The position numbers and the translations under genes are program-made. Positions 44,111-53,082 of a DNA stretch of 64,000 nucleotides are shown here, piece after piece. The notes under the pieces are model-generated. The model ran no database searches. It was not told the origin of the DNA and saw only the letters and a list, made by a program, of their open reading frames with translations. The DNA is from Ornithinicoccus hortensis (GTDB taxonomy: Bacteria > Actinomycetota > Actinomycetes > Actinomycetales > Dermatophilaceae). The DNA lies in the NCBI RefSeq assembly GCF_006716185.1, contig NZ_VFOP01000001.1, positions 1,116,001 to 1,180,000 of the forward strand, in the 5' to 3' direction. Every line of letters starts with the position of its first letter. Position 1 is the first letter of the stretch.

Positions 44111-44232
44111 CGCAGGCGATTGGGTGTATGGGACCCCTATCGCGTATCCTTGTGTGTCGCCGCTCGGCCCCGTCCGGGCGGCTCACCTACGCAGAACCGA
44201 CCACCAGAACATTTCCGAGAGCAGGTTGCCCC

Positions 44233-44403
44233 GTGGCCAGCAAGAGCGCCGACGTCCGCCCCAAGATCACTCTGGCGTGCACGGAGTGCAAGGAGCGCAA
44301 CTACATCACCAAGAAGAACCGCCGGAACCACCCGGACCGGATCGAGCTCGCGAAGTTCTGCTCGCGCTGCGGCAAGCACACCGCGCACCGCGAGACCCGC
44401 TGA
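44233..44403 (+). CDS. rpmG: 50S ribosomal protein L33 (bL33)
   Basis: Ribosomal protein of 56 residues, [18 protein letters not shown] ... [17 protein letters not shown]. It is the zinc-binding C+ form with CTEC and CSRC pairs. GTG start at 44233; the weak AGCAGG lies upstream. A possible promoter is TATCCT at 44145-44150. First gene of the conserved rpmG-MaoC-MaoC-murB order. Confidence 0.97.
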   Translation: MASKSADVRPKITLACTECKERNYITKKNRRNHPDRIELAKFCSRCGKHTAHRETR

Positions 44404-44423
44404 GCGCGCCGCACCAGCCCACC

Positions 44424-44460
44424 ACGAGGCCGTCACCCGCACAGGGTGGCGGCCTTCGTC
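44424..44460 (+). terminator. hairpin after rpmG
   Basis: ACGAGGCCGTCACCC, loop GCACA, GGGTGGCGGCCTTCGT: a near-perfect stem of about 15 bp with one bulge and one wobble. It should separate rpmG from the MaoC gene, which has its own start signal. Confidence 0.65.
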
Positions 44461-44472
44461 GTCCCGGGTCGG

Positions 44473-44478
44473 TAGGCT
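44473..44478 (+). promoter_or_regulatory. candidate leaderless -10 (TAGGCT)
   Basis: TAGGCT ends six bases before ATG 44485. Confidence 0.45.
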
Positions 44479-44484
44479 CGCCCC

Positions 44485-44931
44485 ATGGGTGTGAACGCAG
44501 ACTTCGCGGGGCGCAGCTACCCGCCCACCGAGCCGTATGCCGTGCAGGCCGAGCACATCGCACAGTTCGCCGACGCGGTCGGTGCCGCGAGCGCGCTGCA
44601 CCGGGACGCGGAGGCGGCCCGCGCCGCCGGGTACCGCGATGTGGTCGCGCCGCCGACGTATGCCGTGGTGATCGCCCAGCAGTGTGACGCCCAGCTGGTC
44701 CGCGACCCCGAGGCGGGCATCGACTTCACTCGGGTGGTGCACGGGCAGCAGGCGTTCGAGCACCACCAGCCGATCGTCGCGGGCGACCAGGTGGTCGGCG
44801 TCCTGCACGTCGACGCGGTGCGCCAGGCCGGCGGCCACGCGATGGTCACCACCCGCAGCGAGCTGTCCACCACCGACGGTGCGGCACTGTGCACCGCCAC
44901 ATCGACCATCGTCATCCGGGGAGGCGAGTGA
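44485..44931 (+). CDS. hadA: MaoC-family dehydratase, HadA-type subunit
   Basis: Hot-dog fold protein of 148 residues, FAS1-like MaoC N-terminal domain. AQFADAVGAASALHRDAEAA replaces the active-site helix and lacks the Asp-His pair, as in the non-catalytic stabilising HadA subunits. VVAPPTYAVVIAQQ and VVHGQQAFEHHQPIVAGD are family hallmarks. In mycobacteria HadAB dehydrates 3-hydroxyacyl-ACP in fatty/mycolic acid synthesis; here a role in fatty-acid or related lipid synthesis is inferred. Confidence 0.88.
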   Translation: MGVNADFAGRSYPPTEPYAVQAEHIAQFADAVGAASALHRDAEAARAAGYRDVVAPPTYAVVIAQQCDAQLVRDPEAGIDFTRVVHGQQAFEHHQPIVAGDQVVGVLHVDAVRQAGGHAMVTTRSELSTTDGAALCTATSTIVIRGGE

Positions 44932-45353
44932 TGAGCAAGCCACCGCAGGACGTCGTGGCGGGCGCCGAACTGCCCGCCCGCACCATCACCGTGGACCGGC
45001 AGCAGCTGGTGGAGTACGCCGGAGCCAGCGGCGACCAGAACCCCATCCACCAGGACGAGGACTTCGCCCGCAAGGTGGGCCTGCCCGACGTCATCGCGCA
45101 CGGGATGTGGACGATGGGCGCGGCGATCGAGGTCGTCAGCGACTGGGTCGGCGACCCCGGCCGGGTGGTGTCCTACTCCACCCGGTTCACCAACCCCGTC
45201 GTGGTGCCCGCGGAGGGCGGAGCGCAGATCGAGGTCGGCGGCACGGTGAAGTCGGTGGACGAGGGGACCCACCGGGCCACCGTCGAGCTGACGGTCACCA
45301 GCGGGGGCAACAAGGTGCTCGGCCGGGCCACCGCGGTGGTCGACCTTGGCTGA
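44931..45353 (+). CDS. hadB: MaoC-family dehydratase, HadB-type catalytic subunit
   Basis: Hot-dog protein of 140 residues with the intact hydratase motif YAGASGDQNPIHQDEDFARK (catalytic Asp and His) and VIAHGMWTMGAAIEVV. It is the catalytic partner of the preceding subunit. ATG overlaps the hadA stop by one base and its 3' end overlaps murB by 8 bp, so the three genes are one operon. Confidence 0.9.
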   Translation: MSKPPQDVVAGAELPARTITVDRQQLVEYAGASGDQNPIHQDEDFARKVGLPDVIAHGMWTMGAAIEVVSDWVGDPGRVVSYSTRFTNPVVVPAEGGAQIEVGGTVKSVDEGTHRATVELTVTSGGNKVLGRATAVVDLG

Positions 45354-46446
45354 GGTCGCCGCCGACACCGACCTCGCGCCGCTGACCACCATGCGGGTCG
45401 GCGGGCCGGCCCGCCAGCTGATCACCGCGCGGACCGCGGAGGAGGTCGTCGACGCCGTCCGGGAGGCCGACGCCGCCGGCACCCCGCTGCTCGTGCTGGG
45501 CGGCGGCTCCAACGTCGTGGTGGCCGACGAGGGCTTCCCGGGCACCGTCGTGCGGATAGCCGACCGGGGCGTCACCGTGGAGTCCGCCGACGCCTGCGGA
45601 GGGGTCCACGTCAGGGTCGCCGCCGGCGAGGTGTGGGACGACGTCGTCGCGCGCGCCGTCGCCGAGGGCTGGTCCGGCATCGAGGCGCTGTCGGGCATCC
45701 CCGGCAGCGTCGGGGCCACCCCGGTCCAGAACGTCGGCGCCTACGGCCAGGAGGTCGCCCAGACGGTCGCCAAGGTGCGCACCTGGGACCGCGAGGAGGG
45801 GCGGATCCGCACGCTCTTCGCCGCGGACTGCGGGTTCAGCTACCGGCACTCGGTGCTCAAGGAGTCGATGCAGGTCTCCGGGCAGTTCACCCCGCGCTAC
45901 GTGGTGCTCGAGGTGACCTTCGCGCTGCGCCCGACCGGGTTGTCCCGCCCGATCGGGTATGCCGACCTGGCCCGCGGCCTGGACGTGGCCGTGGGGGAGC
46001 GGGTCCCGTTGGCCGATGCGCGGGCCGCGGTGCTCGAGCAGCGGCGGCGTCGCGGCATGGTGCTCGAGGAGGGCGACCACGACACCTGGTCGTGCGGGTC
46101 GTTCTTCACCAACCCGGTCCTGTCCGCGCCCGAGTTCGAGGTGCTGACCAGGCGGGCCGCCGAACGCCTCGGACCGGACGGGCCGGTGCCCCCGCAGTTC
46201 CCGTCCGCCGAGGGGAGCGTGAAGACCTCCGCGGCCTGGCTGATCGACAAGGCCGGCTTCGCCAAGGGCCACGGCCTGCCGGGCCCGGCCGCGCTGTCGA
46301 CCAAGCACACGCTCGCGATCACCAACCGGGGCCAGGCAGGGGCGCGCGATGTCCTGGCGCTGGCCCGGGAGGTCCGCGTCGGGGTCCAGGAGGCCTTCGG
46401 GGTGACGCTGGTCAACGAGCCGGTCCTGGTCGGCCTGGCGCTGTGA
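45346..46446 (+). CDS. murB: UDP-N-acetylmuramate dehydrogenase
   Basis: FAD/NADPH enzyme of 366 residues that reduces UDP-GlcNAc-enolpyruvate to UDP-MurNAc in peptidoglycan synthesis. FAD-binding part: LTTMRVGGPARQLI, VLGGGSNVVVADEGF, EALSGIPGSVGATPVQNVGAYGQE (split here), with a catalytic Ser in WSCGSFFTNPVL and the C-terminal Glu in LVNEPVLVG. TTG start at 45346, which makes the 8-bp overlap with hadB. A type I MurB by length. Confidence 0.95.
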   Translation: MAEVAADTDLAPLTTMRVGGPARQLITARTAEEVVDAVREADAAGTPLLVLGGGSNVVVADEGFPGTVVRIADRGVTVESADACGGVHVRVAAGEVWDDVVARAVAEGWSGIEALSGIPGSVGATPVQNVGAYGQEVAQTVAKVRTWDREEGRIRTLFAADCGFSYRHSVLKESMQVSGQFTPRYVVLEVTFALRPTGLSRPIGYADLARGLDVAVGERVPLADARAAVLEQRRRRGMVLEEGDHDTWSCGSFFTNPVLSAPEFEVLTRRAAERLGPDGPVPPQFPSAEGSVKTSAAWLIDKAGFAKGHGLPGPAALSTKHTLAITNRGQAGARDVLALAREVRVGVQEAFGVTLVNEPVLVGLAL

Positions 46447-46850
46447 AGCAGCCCGGTCCCGCCCGCACCCCGCGGGACACCGGCCGCGCCCTGCGCCCGC
46501 TGTGCTACCTCCTGGACGGGCTCGTCGTGGTCGCCTTCGCCGCGGCCGGCCGGTCCAGCCACGACGAGGGCCTCTCGCCCGCCGGCATCGCCGACACCGC
46601 CTGGCCCTTCCTGGCCGCGCTGGTCGCGGGCTGGCTGCTCGTGGCGCTGCGGGGCAGGCCGCCGACCTCGTTCCGGGCCTGGGGCGTCCTCTGGCCGGTG
46701 ACCGTGGCCGGCGGGATGCTGCTGCGCTGGCTGACCGGGGACGGCACCGCGCTGCCGTTCGTGCTGGTGGCGACGACGGTGCTGGGCGCGGGACTGCTGG
46801 CGGTACGGGTCATCCTGTCAGCGGTTGTCAGGGCTCGATCCCGGCGGTGA
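46443..46850 (+). CDS. DUF3054-type membrane protein
   Basis: Protein of 135 residues with four hydrophobic segments: YLLDGLVVVAFAAAGRSSHD (the DUF3054 start), TAWPFLAALVAGWLLVAL, FRAWGVLWPVTVAGGMLLRW, and ALPFVLVATTVLGAGLLAV. Function unknown. GTG start overlaps the murB stop (GTGA). Its 3' end overlaps the convergent hydrolase gene by 23 bp. Confidence 0.85.
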   Translation: MKQPGPARTPRDTGRALRPLCYLLDGLVVVAFAAAGRSSHDEGLSPAGIADTAWPFLAALVAGWLLVALRGRPPTSFRAWGVLWPVTVAGGMLLRWLTGDGTALPFVLVATTVLGAGLLAVRVILSAVVRARSRR

Positions 46851-48504
46851 GGGCGTCCTCGATCGCGGTGTAGTCCGCGGTCGGGTCCAGGCCCAGCACC
46901 CCGGCCCACACCGGCACCATCTCGGTGTGGTAGTTGTGCCCGTGCCCGCCCGGTGGGACCGCGGAGATCGGCATGTCGCTGGCGACCTGCCAGAAGGTGG
47001 CCCACGGCGCCCACCACATGGTTGGGGTGACGTCCCGGCCCACCGCCTCCCGCATCCAGTCCGGCTCGGTCCACAACAGGTCGGGTGACCACCACACCAC
47101 CGGGTCGGACGCGTGCTGCACGTAGACGACCCTCGGCTCCTCCCAGTCCTCGTAGCGCCCGCCGTAGTAGTCGTGGACTAGCTCCTCCGGCCGGGTGACG
47201 AAGCGGATGTGCCGCCCGTTGTTCACGACCGGGGCGATCTCGGGGGAGCCCTCGCGGCGTCCCTGCGTGAGCTCGCTCCACAACGGCGAGAACCGTGGGG
47301 TCCCCGACCAGACAGCGCCGTCCACCTGGTCCAGCATCGTGGAGGCCCGGTCGAAGGCCGCCTGGCCGCCGAACGAGCCCAGTGACTCCCCGGAGACGAA
47401 CAGCAGCGGGCGGGAGTCCTCCGGCAGCGCCGACCACTCGGCATACACCGCCTCGAACAGGTCCCGGCCGGCCGTCGCCGGGGTGGTGCGGTCGGTGATG
47501 TAGGCCAGGCCGCTGGGGAAGTAGGAGTACTGCATCGACGCCGTCGCGAGGTCGCCCCCGGTGAGGTACTCCAGCGCCTGCACCGACCACTCGGAGACCC
47601 ACCCTGTGCCGGTGGAGGTGAAGATGAGCAGCACCTCCCGGTCGAACGCACCGGTCCGGTGCAGCTCCCGCACCACCGCCTCGGCGGTCTCCTCGATGTT
47701 CCGGTCGTCCTGTTTGCCGGCGTACACCCGGATCGGCTCGAGGGCCGGCTCACCCGTCACCCGTTCGATGTCGGCCGCGCGCGGGCCGGCCGAGGCGAAC
47801 AGCTGGCCCTGGGAGCCGAGGGTGTCCCAGGGCTCGGCGGACCCAGGGCCACCGGACCGCTCCGGCTCCGAGGGGACGCTCGCCCCGGGCATCAGCTCGG
47901 CGTTGCGGGCCAGCGACGTGGACAGGGCGATCTCCATCGCCTGCCGGTAGAGCACCTGGTTGCTCACGAAGACGACGACGACCGCGAAGACGACGGCGGT
48001 GAGCCCGGTGACCAGCAGCCGGGGGACCCGGGGGCTGAACAGCGCGCGCAGCCACGCCCAGAACCGTTGCAGCCCGCGGAACAGCAGGACCACCACCAGG
48101 AAGAGCAGGCAGCCCGCCAGGATGCCGACCAGCTGGGGCAACCACCCGCCGTAGTCCACCCGCAGCAGCCGGGCGATCCGGCCCTGTTCATTCAGCCCCA
48201 GGCTCCAGGCGAGCAGCGTGGCCAGCGCCAGCCCGGTGTACCAGGCCCGCCAGAGCCAGGTCGCGGCCCGCGGGTCGACCGTCACCCGCAGGCCGATCAG
48301 CCGGGCCAGGTGGTGGGCGACCCACCCGATGAACAGCCCGACGGCATACCCGAAGGCGGTGCTGATGCCCACGTTGGCCGCCGTCATCCACCAGGTGCGG
48401 GGCAGCAGGCTGGGGGACAGCGCCACCCAGCCCATCAACAGCGCCACGGTCAACCCCACGTCGTCGAAGCCGCGGCGCAGGCCGGTCCGGGTGGGCTGGG
48501 GCAC
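46828..48504 (-). CDS. membrane-anchored alpha/beta hydrolase (Abhydrolase_9 type)
   Basis: Protein of 558 residues. The N-terminal ~210 residues contain about five to six membrane helices (LTVALLMGWVALSPSLLPRT is the family start). The C-terminal hydrolase has the nucleophile elbow GESLGSFGG and a late His region GGHGHNYHTEMVP; the acid is probably the Asp in HASDPVVWW. Substrate unknown. GTG 48504 is preceded by TAGCCT with a six-base gap. Single gene. Confidence 0.85.
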   Translation of the reverse strand: MPQPTRTGLRRGFDDVGLTVALLMGWVALSPSLLPRTWWMTAANVGISTAFGYAVGLFIGWVAHHLARLIGLRVTVDPRAATWLWRAWYTGLALATLLAWSLGLNEQGRIARLLRVDYGGWLPQLVGILAGCLLFLVVVLLFRGLQRFWAWLRALFSPRVPRLLVTGLTAVVFAVVVVFVSNQVLYRQAMEIALSTSLARNAELMPGASVPSEPERSGGPGSAEPWDTLGSQGQLFASAGPRAADIERVTGEPALEPIRVYAGKQDDRNIEETAEAVVRELHRTGAFDREVLLIFTSTGTGWVSEWSVQALEYLTGGDLATASMQYSYFPSGLAYITDRTTPATAGRDLFEAVYAEWSALPEDSRPLLFVSGESLGSFGGQAAFDRASTMLDQVDGAVWSGTPRFSPLWSELTQGRREGSPEIAPVVNNGRHIRFVTRPEELVHDYYGGRYEDWEEPRVVYVQHASDPVVWWSPDLLWTEPDWMREAVGRDVTPTMWWAPWATFWQVASDMPISAVPPGGHGHNYHTEMVPVWAGVLGLDPTADYTAIEDALTAGIEP

Positions 48505-48510
48505 GCCACC

Positions 48511-48516
48511 AGGCTA
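48511..48516 (-). promoter_or_regulatory. candidate leaderless -10 (TAGCCT, minus strand)
   Basis: It ends six bases before GTG 48504 on the minus strand. Confidence 0.4.
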
Positions 48517-48563
48517 CGTGGCCCGTCCCCGATGCGGCCCCGTCGTCGGGGTGCCGGGCGGGG

Positions 48564-49598
48564 TCAGTCGGCCGGCACCGTGAGCCAGTCGTCCACCGCC
48601 GCGAGCATCTCGGCCTGCCGGTCGGCCGGGGCCCGGGACCCGCGGATGGAGCCGCGCGCCAGGTCGGCCAGCTCGGCATCGGTGAGCTCGTGGTCCTCGC
48701 GGGCGGTCTCGTACTGTGCCGCCAGCCGCGGCCCGAACAGCAACGGGTCGTCCGCGCCCAGCGCGACCCGGGCGCCCGCGTCGAGCAGCTGCCGCAGGGG
48801 CACCTCGGAGAGCTGCCGGTAGACCCCGAGCGCCACGTTGCTGCACGGGCAGACCTCCAGGGTGGTGCCGCGCCGGGCCAGCTCGGCCAGCAGCGCCGGG
48901 TCCTCGGTGCTGCGCACCCCGTGCCCGATCCGGTCCGGGGCCAGGTGCTCCAGGGCGTCGCGCACGTGCTCGGGGCCGAGCAGTTCCCCGGCGTGCGGCA
49001 CGCTGGCCAGGCCCGCCCGCCGGGCGATCGAGAAGGCCTTGGCGAACTCGGCGGTGTCGCCGCGGCGTTCGTCGTTGGACAACCCGAAGCCGACCACCGT
49101 GCCCGGCCCCTCCCCGGCATACCGGGCCGCCAGGCGGGCCAGCGCCCGGGCGTCGAACGGGTGCCGGGTGCGGCTGGCGGCCACCACCACCGCGACCCCC
49201 GTGCCGGTCACCTCGGTCGCCGCGCGCGCCTCGTCCAGCACGATCTCCAGGGTCGGGGTGATGCCGCCGAGGAAGTGGGCGTAGGACGTGGGGTCGACCT
49301 GGATCTCCAACCACCGCGACCCCTCGGCCGCGTCGTCCTCGGCGGCCTCCCGCACGATCCGGCGCATGTCGTCCTCGTCCTGCACGCAGGCCCGTGCCGC
49401 GTCGTAGAGCCGCTGGAACCGGAACCAGCCCCGCTCGTCGGTGGCCGCCCGCAACCGGGGCGGCCAGTCGGCCGTCAACGCGGCCGGCAACCGGAGGCCG
49501 TGCTTGTCGGCCAGGTCCTGCAGGGTCTCGATCCGCATCGAACCGGTGAAGTGCAGGTGCAGATGGGCTTTGGGCAGAGAGTGCACCGGCCGCGTCAT
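48564..49598 (-). CDS. add: adenosine deaminase family protein
   Basis: Zinc hydrolase of 344 residues, TIM barrel, converting (deoxy)adenosine to inosine. Metal ligands and catalytic residues are visible: HLHLHFTGSM at the N-terminus, SVPHAGE (His and Glu), DRIGHG, CPCSNVALG, and ALGADDPLLF (Asp pair). The family also contains adenine deaminase-like members, so adenosine is the likely but not proven substrate. ATG 49598 is divergent from the ABC gene at 49636, only 37 bp apart. Confidence 0.88.
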   Translation of the reverse strand: MTRPVHSLPKAHLHLHFTGSMRIETLQDLADKHGLRLPAALTADWPPRLRAATDERGWFRFQRLYDAARACVQDEDDMRRIVREAAEDDAAEGSRWLEIQVDPTSYAHFLGGITPTLEIVLDEARAATEVTGTGVAVVVAASRTRHPFDARALARLAARYAGEGPGTVVGFGLSNDERRGDTAEFAKAFSIARRAGLASVPHAGELLGPEHVRDALEHLAPDRIGHGVRSTEDPALLAELARRGTTLEVCPCSNVALGVYRQLSEVPLRQLLDAGARVALGADDPLLFGPRLAAQYETAREDHELTDAELADLARGSIRGSRAPADRQAEMLAAVDDWLTVPAD

Positions 49599-49623
49599 GA
49601 CACTGGTCTATCTCATCGGCGGC

Positions 49624-49629
49624 TACTGT
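49624..49629 (+). promoter_or_regulatory. candidate leaderless -10 (TACTGT)
   Basis: TACTGT ends six bases before ATG 49636, start of the four-gene ABC operon. Confidence 0.45.
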
Positions 49630-49635
49630 GTGCGC

Positions 49636-50565
49636 ATGGGCGTGATCCAGACCGAGGGTCTGACCAAGAAATACGGCCAGGTGACCGCCCTCGACTCGCT
49701 CACGATCGACGTCGACGCGGGGGTGACCGGGCTGGTCGGTGCCAACGGCGCCGGCAAGTCCACCCTGATCAAGATCCTCCTCGGGTTGCTGCGACCCACC
49801 GGGGGCCGGGCCCAGGTGCTCGGGATGGACATCGCCGCGCAGTCCCAGCAGATCAGGACGGCCGTCGGCTACATGCCCGAGCACGACTGTCTCCCGCCGG
49901 ACGTGCGGGCCATCGACTTCGTCGTGCACATGGCCCGGATGAGCGGCCTGCCCGCCCACGCCGCCCGGGAACGCGCGGCCGATGTGCTCCGCCACGTCGG
50001 GCTCGCCGAGGAGCGCTACCGCCTGATGGGCGGCTACTCCACCGGGATGAAGCAGCGCGCCAAGCTCGCCCAGGCGCTCGCCCACGACCCGAAGCTGGTG
50101 CTGCTCGACGAGCCGACCAACGGCCTGGACCCCGCGGCCCGGGACGACATGCTGCACCTGGTGCAGCGGATCGGGCACGACTTCGGCATCGCGGTGCTGG
50201 TCACCTCCCACCTGCTGGGTGAGCTGGAGCGGGTCAGCGACCACGTGGTCGTCCTCGACGGCGGCCGGCTGCTGCGGTCCTCGGCGACCCAGGACTTCAT
50301 GGGTGACACCGGGATGCTGCTGGTGGAGGTGCTCGGCGAGGGCGACGCCCAGACCCGGATGGGGGAGGCGCTGGCCCGTGCCGGGGTGGCCTGCCGCCCC
50401 CGTGGCCGGCTCATCGAGATCGACACCCGGGGCCGACCCCCGGTGCACGACCTGGTGCGGGACACCGCCGTCGCCGAGCAGGTCGGGATCGTCCGGATCC
50501 AGGCCGACCACGCCCGGATCGAGGACATCTTCCGGGAGGAGGCGCCCCATGGCCAGCCAGCCTGA
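49636..50565 (+). CDS. ABC-2 type transporter ATP-binding protein (first)
   Basis: ATPase of 309 residues: Walker A GANGAGKSTLIK, Q-loop in YMPEHDCLPP, signature YSTGMKQRAKLA (a variant of LSGGQ), Walker B LVLLDEPTNGLD, switch His in VTSHLLGELE. A ~90-residue C-terminal regulatory part follows. First of four overlapping genes that encode two ATPase-permease pairs. Substrate unknown. Confidence 0.92.
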   Translation: MGVIQTEGLTKKYGQVTALDSLTIDVDAGVTGLVGANGAGKSTLIKILLGLLRPTGGRAQVLGMDIAAQSQQIRTAVGYMPEHDCLPPDVRAIDFVVHMARMSGLPAHAARERAADVLRHVGLAEERYRLMGGYSTGMKQRAKLAQALAHDPKLVLLDEPTNGLDPAARDDMLHLVQRIGHDFGIAVLVTSHLLGELERVSDHVVVLDGGRLLRSSATQDFMGDTGMLLVEVLGEGDAQTRMGEALARAGVACRPRGRLIEIDTRGRPPVHDLVRDTAVAEQVGIVRIQADHARIEDIFREEAPHGQPA

Positions 50566-51451
50566 CGCACCCGGCGGCGCCCGCGGCGTCATTCACGACA
50601 TCGGCTACCGCCCCTACACCGGCCCCCGGTTGGGCACCGGGGCCATCGGCCGCTCGCTGTTCCTGACCGGACTCCTGAACGCCTTCGGCATCGGCCGGTC
50701 GGGCAAGGCCAAGATCTTCCCGGTGCTGCTGGTCGCGGTGATGCTCATCCCCGCGGTCATCATGGTCTCGATCATGGTCTTCGTGGGGCTCGGCGCGGGC
50801 TTCCTGGACTACGCCGCCTACCCGCTGCAGCTCTCGGTGGTGCTCGCGGTGTTCGTCGCGGCCCAGGCACCGGTGCTGTTCTCCCGCGACCTGCGCTCCG
50901 GGGCGATCGTGCTCTACCTGGCCCGGCCGCTGAGCGCGACCGGATTCGCGATGACCCGGTGGTTGTCGCTGTTCGTGGCGATCCTGGCGTTCATCACCAT
51001 CCCGGTGCTGACCCTGTATGTCGGGGCGCTGGCCTCCGAGGCCGACATCAGCGACCACACCACGGACTTCCTCGTGGCGTGGCTGGGCATCGTGCTGCTC
51101 AGTGCCCTGCTGGCCACCCTGGCCGGCCTGGTCAGCGCCTTCACCACCCGCCGCGGACTCGCCGTCGGGGCCACCATCGTGGTGCTCCTGGTCAGCCTGG
51201 GGATGAGCACCGCGATCCAGGAGATCGCCCGCTCCAGCGGCAACGACACGGTCGCCGAGCTCGCCGGGCTGCTCTCGCCGTTCACCATGGTCGATGGGGT
51301 CACCCACAGCCTGCTCGACGGCACCTCCGTCTACCCCGCGGCGCCCGATGACGTGGGGGTGGGACTGCTCTACCTCGTGGCGGCGCTGGCCTGCATCGCC
51401 GGCGGCTGCTGGTTGTTGATCCGGCGCTACCGGAAGGAGGCGGCGAAGTGA
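50549..51451 (+). CDS. ABC-2 type permease (first)
   Basis: Membrane protein of 300 residues. The N-terminal tail GVIHDIGYRPYTGPRLG is cytoplasmic, then about six helices; FSRDLRSGAIVLYLARPLSATGF is the loop typical of ABC-2 permeases for multicopper/antibiotic-type exporters. It overlaps the ATPase gene by 17 bp and the next ATPase by 4 bp. Confidence 0.88.
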   Translation: MASQPDAPGGARGVIHDIGYRPYTGPRLGTGAIGRSLFLTGLLNAFGIGRSGKAKIFPVLLVAVMLIPAVIMVSIMVFVGLGAGFLDYAAYPLQLSVVLAVFVAAQAPVLFSRDLRSGAIVLYLARPLSATGFAMTRWLSLFVAILAFITIPVLTLYVGALASEADISDHTTDFLVAWLGIVLLSALLATLAGLVSAFTTRRGLAVGATIVVLLVSLGMSTAIQEIARSSGNDTVAELAGLLSPFTMVDGVTHSLLDGTSVYPAAPDDVGVGLLYLVAALACIAGGCWLLIRRYRKEAAK

Positions 51452-52362
51452 GCCAGCTCGAGCTGACCAACGTCTCCCGGTGGTACGGCAACGTGGTCGC
51501 CGTGAACGACGTCACCATGGCGATCGGTCCGGGGGTGACCGGCCTGCTGGGCCCGAACGGCGCCGGCAAGACCACCCTGCTGGCGATGATGTCGGGCTTC
51601 CTGGCCCCGTCGGCCGGCACCGTGACGCTGGACGGCGCGTCCGTCTGGCGCAACATTGAGGTGTACCGCACACTCGGCCTCGTCCCGGAGCGGGAGGCCA
51701 GCTTCGGCTACCTGACCGGCCGCCAGTTCGTGGTGGCCAACGCCGAGCTGCACAAGTTGCCCTCCCCGGGGGCGGCCGCCGAGCGGGCGCTGGAGGTCGT
51801 GGACCTGGTGGAGCCGGCCAGCCGGGCGATCGGCACCTACTCCAAGGGGATGCGGCAGCGGGTCAAGCTGGCGGCGGCCCTGGTGCACGAGCCGTCGGTG
51901 CTGCTGCTGGACGAGCCGTTCAACGGCGTCGACCCCCGGCAGCGGATGCACTTCATGGCGCTGCTGACCCGGATGGGGGAGGACGGGCGCACCGTGCTGT
52001 TCAGCTCGCACATCCTGGAGGAGGTCGAGCAGATCGCCCGGCAGATCGAGGTCGTCGTCGCGGGCCGGCACGCGGCCTCGGGCGACTTCGGGGCGATCCG
52101 GCGGCTGATGACCGACCGGCCCAACCAGTACGCCGTCCGCAGCAGCGACGACCGGGCCCTGGCCGCCGCCCTGATGCGGCTGCCATCCGTCGGCGGGGTG
52201 GGGCTGCAGGGGCGCCGTGGCCTGGAGGTCCAGGTGACCGACTTCGGTGCGTTCGCGCTGGCCCTGCCCGGGCTGGCCAAGCAGGAAGGCATCACGTTGC
52301 GCGAGGTCACCCCGACCGACGAGTCGTTGGAGTCGGTCTTCACCTACCTGGTGTCCTCGTGA
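51448..52362 (+). CDS. ABC-2 type transporter ATP-binding protein (second)
   Basis: ATPase of 304 residues with Walker A GPNGAGKTTLLA, signature YSKGMRQRVKLA, Walker B LLLLDEPFNGVD, and switch His in SSHILEEVE. The C-terminal ~90 residues (YAVRSSDDRALAAALMRLPS onward) are a typical extension. GTG start coupled to the permease. Its closest relation in the operon is the first ATPase, which suggests an old duplication. Confidence 0.92.
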   Translation: MSQLELTNVSRWYGNVVAVNDVTMAIGPGVTGLLGPNGAGKTTLLAMMSGFLAPSAGTVTLDGASVWRNIEVYRTLGLVPEREASFGYLTGRQFVVANAELHKLPSPGAAAERALEVVDLVEPASRAIGTYSKGMRQRVKLAAALVHEPSVLLLDEPFNGVDPRQRMHFMALLTRMGEDGRTVLFSSHILEEVEQIARQIEVVVAGRHAASGDFGAIRRLMTDRPNQYAVRSSDDRALAAALMRLPSVGGVGLQGRRGLEVQVTDFGAFALALPGLAKQEGITLREVTPTDESLESVFTYLVSS

Positions 52363-53069
52363 ACCCCACCATCGCCCGGCTCAGCCTGCAGGCCCTCTAC
52401 GGCCAGCGTCGCGGCATTGTGCTCGCCGTGTTGCCCGGCGTGCTGGTCCTGCTGGCCCTGGTCGTCACGGTCCTCACCGACGGCGCGCTCGCGTTCGGCG
52501 CGGTCGTGGAGGTGCTCGGCTTCGGCCTGATCCTGCCGCTCATCGCGCTGCTGGTGACCACCAGCGTGTTGGGTCCGGAGATCGACGATGGATCGATCGT
52601 CTTCCTGCTGTCCAAGCCGGTCTCCCGGTTCGTGGTCGCGATCAGCAAGTTCCTGGTCGCCGTGCTGGTGACGGTCGTCCTGGGCGCCGGCTCGCTCCTG
52701 GTCGCCGGCCTGCTGCTGGACCCGGGGGAGCCCGGGCGGGCCGTCGGCGTGGCGGTCGGTGGTGCCGTCGCCGGGGCTGCCTACTGCGCGGTCTTCGTCA
52801 TGTTGTCGGCGCTGAACCGGCACGGGATGGTGACCGGCCTGATCTACATCCTGATCTTCGAGTCCGCCCTCGCCCCGCTGCTGACGGGACTGCGCTACGT
52901 GAGCGTCGGGATGTTCGGGCGCCGGATCGCCGAGGCCTTCGACGGCGACCTCACCGCGACCGGCATGGGCCTGACGTATGCCGTGGTGGCCAGCGTCGTC
53001 GTCGTGGTCGGCGGGGTCTTCCTCTCCGGCCAGCGGCTGCGCTCCTTCCAACTGCGCGGCGACGAGTAG
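52359..53069 (+). CDS. ABC-2 type permease (second)
   Basis: Membrane protein of 236 residues with six helices. GPEIDDGSIVFLLSKPVSRF is the permease coupling loop. GTG start overlaps the preceding stop (GTGA). Last gene of the operon; it ends 13 bp from the convergent epimerase gene. Confidence 0.88.
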   Translation: MNPTIARLSLQALYGQRRGIVLAVLPGVLVLLALVVTVLTDGALAFGAVVEVLGFGLILPLIALLVTTSVLGPEIDDGSIVFLLSKPVSRFVVAISKFLVAVLVTVVLGAGSLLVAGLLLDPGEPGRAVGVAVGGAVAGAAYCAVFVMLSALNRHGMVTGLIYILIFESALAPLLTGLRYVSVGMFGRRIAEAFDGDLTATGMGLTYAVVASVVVVVGGVFLSGQRLRSFQLRGDE

Positions 53070-53082
53070 CCCCGGGGGCGCG

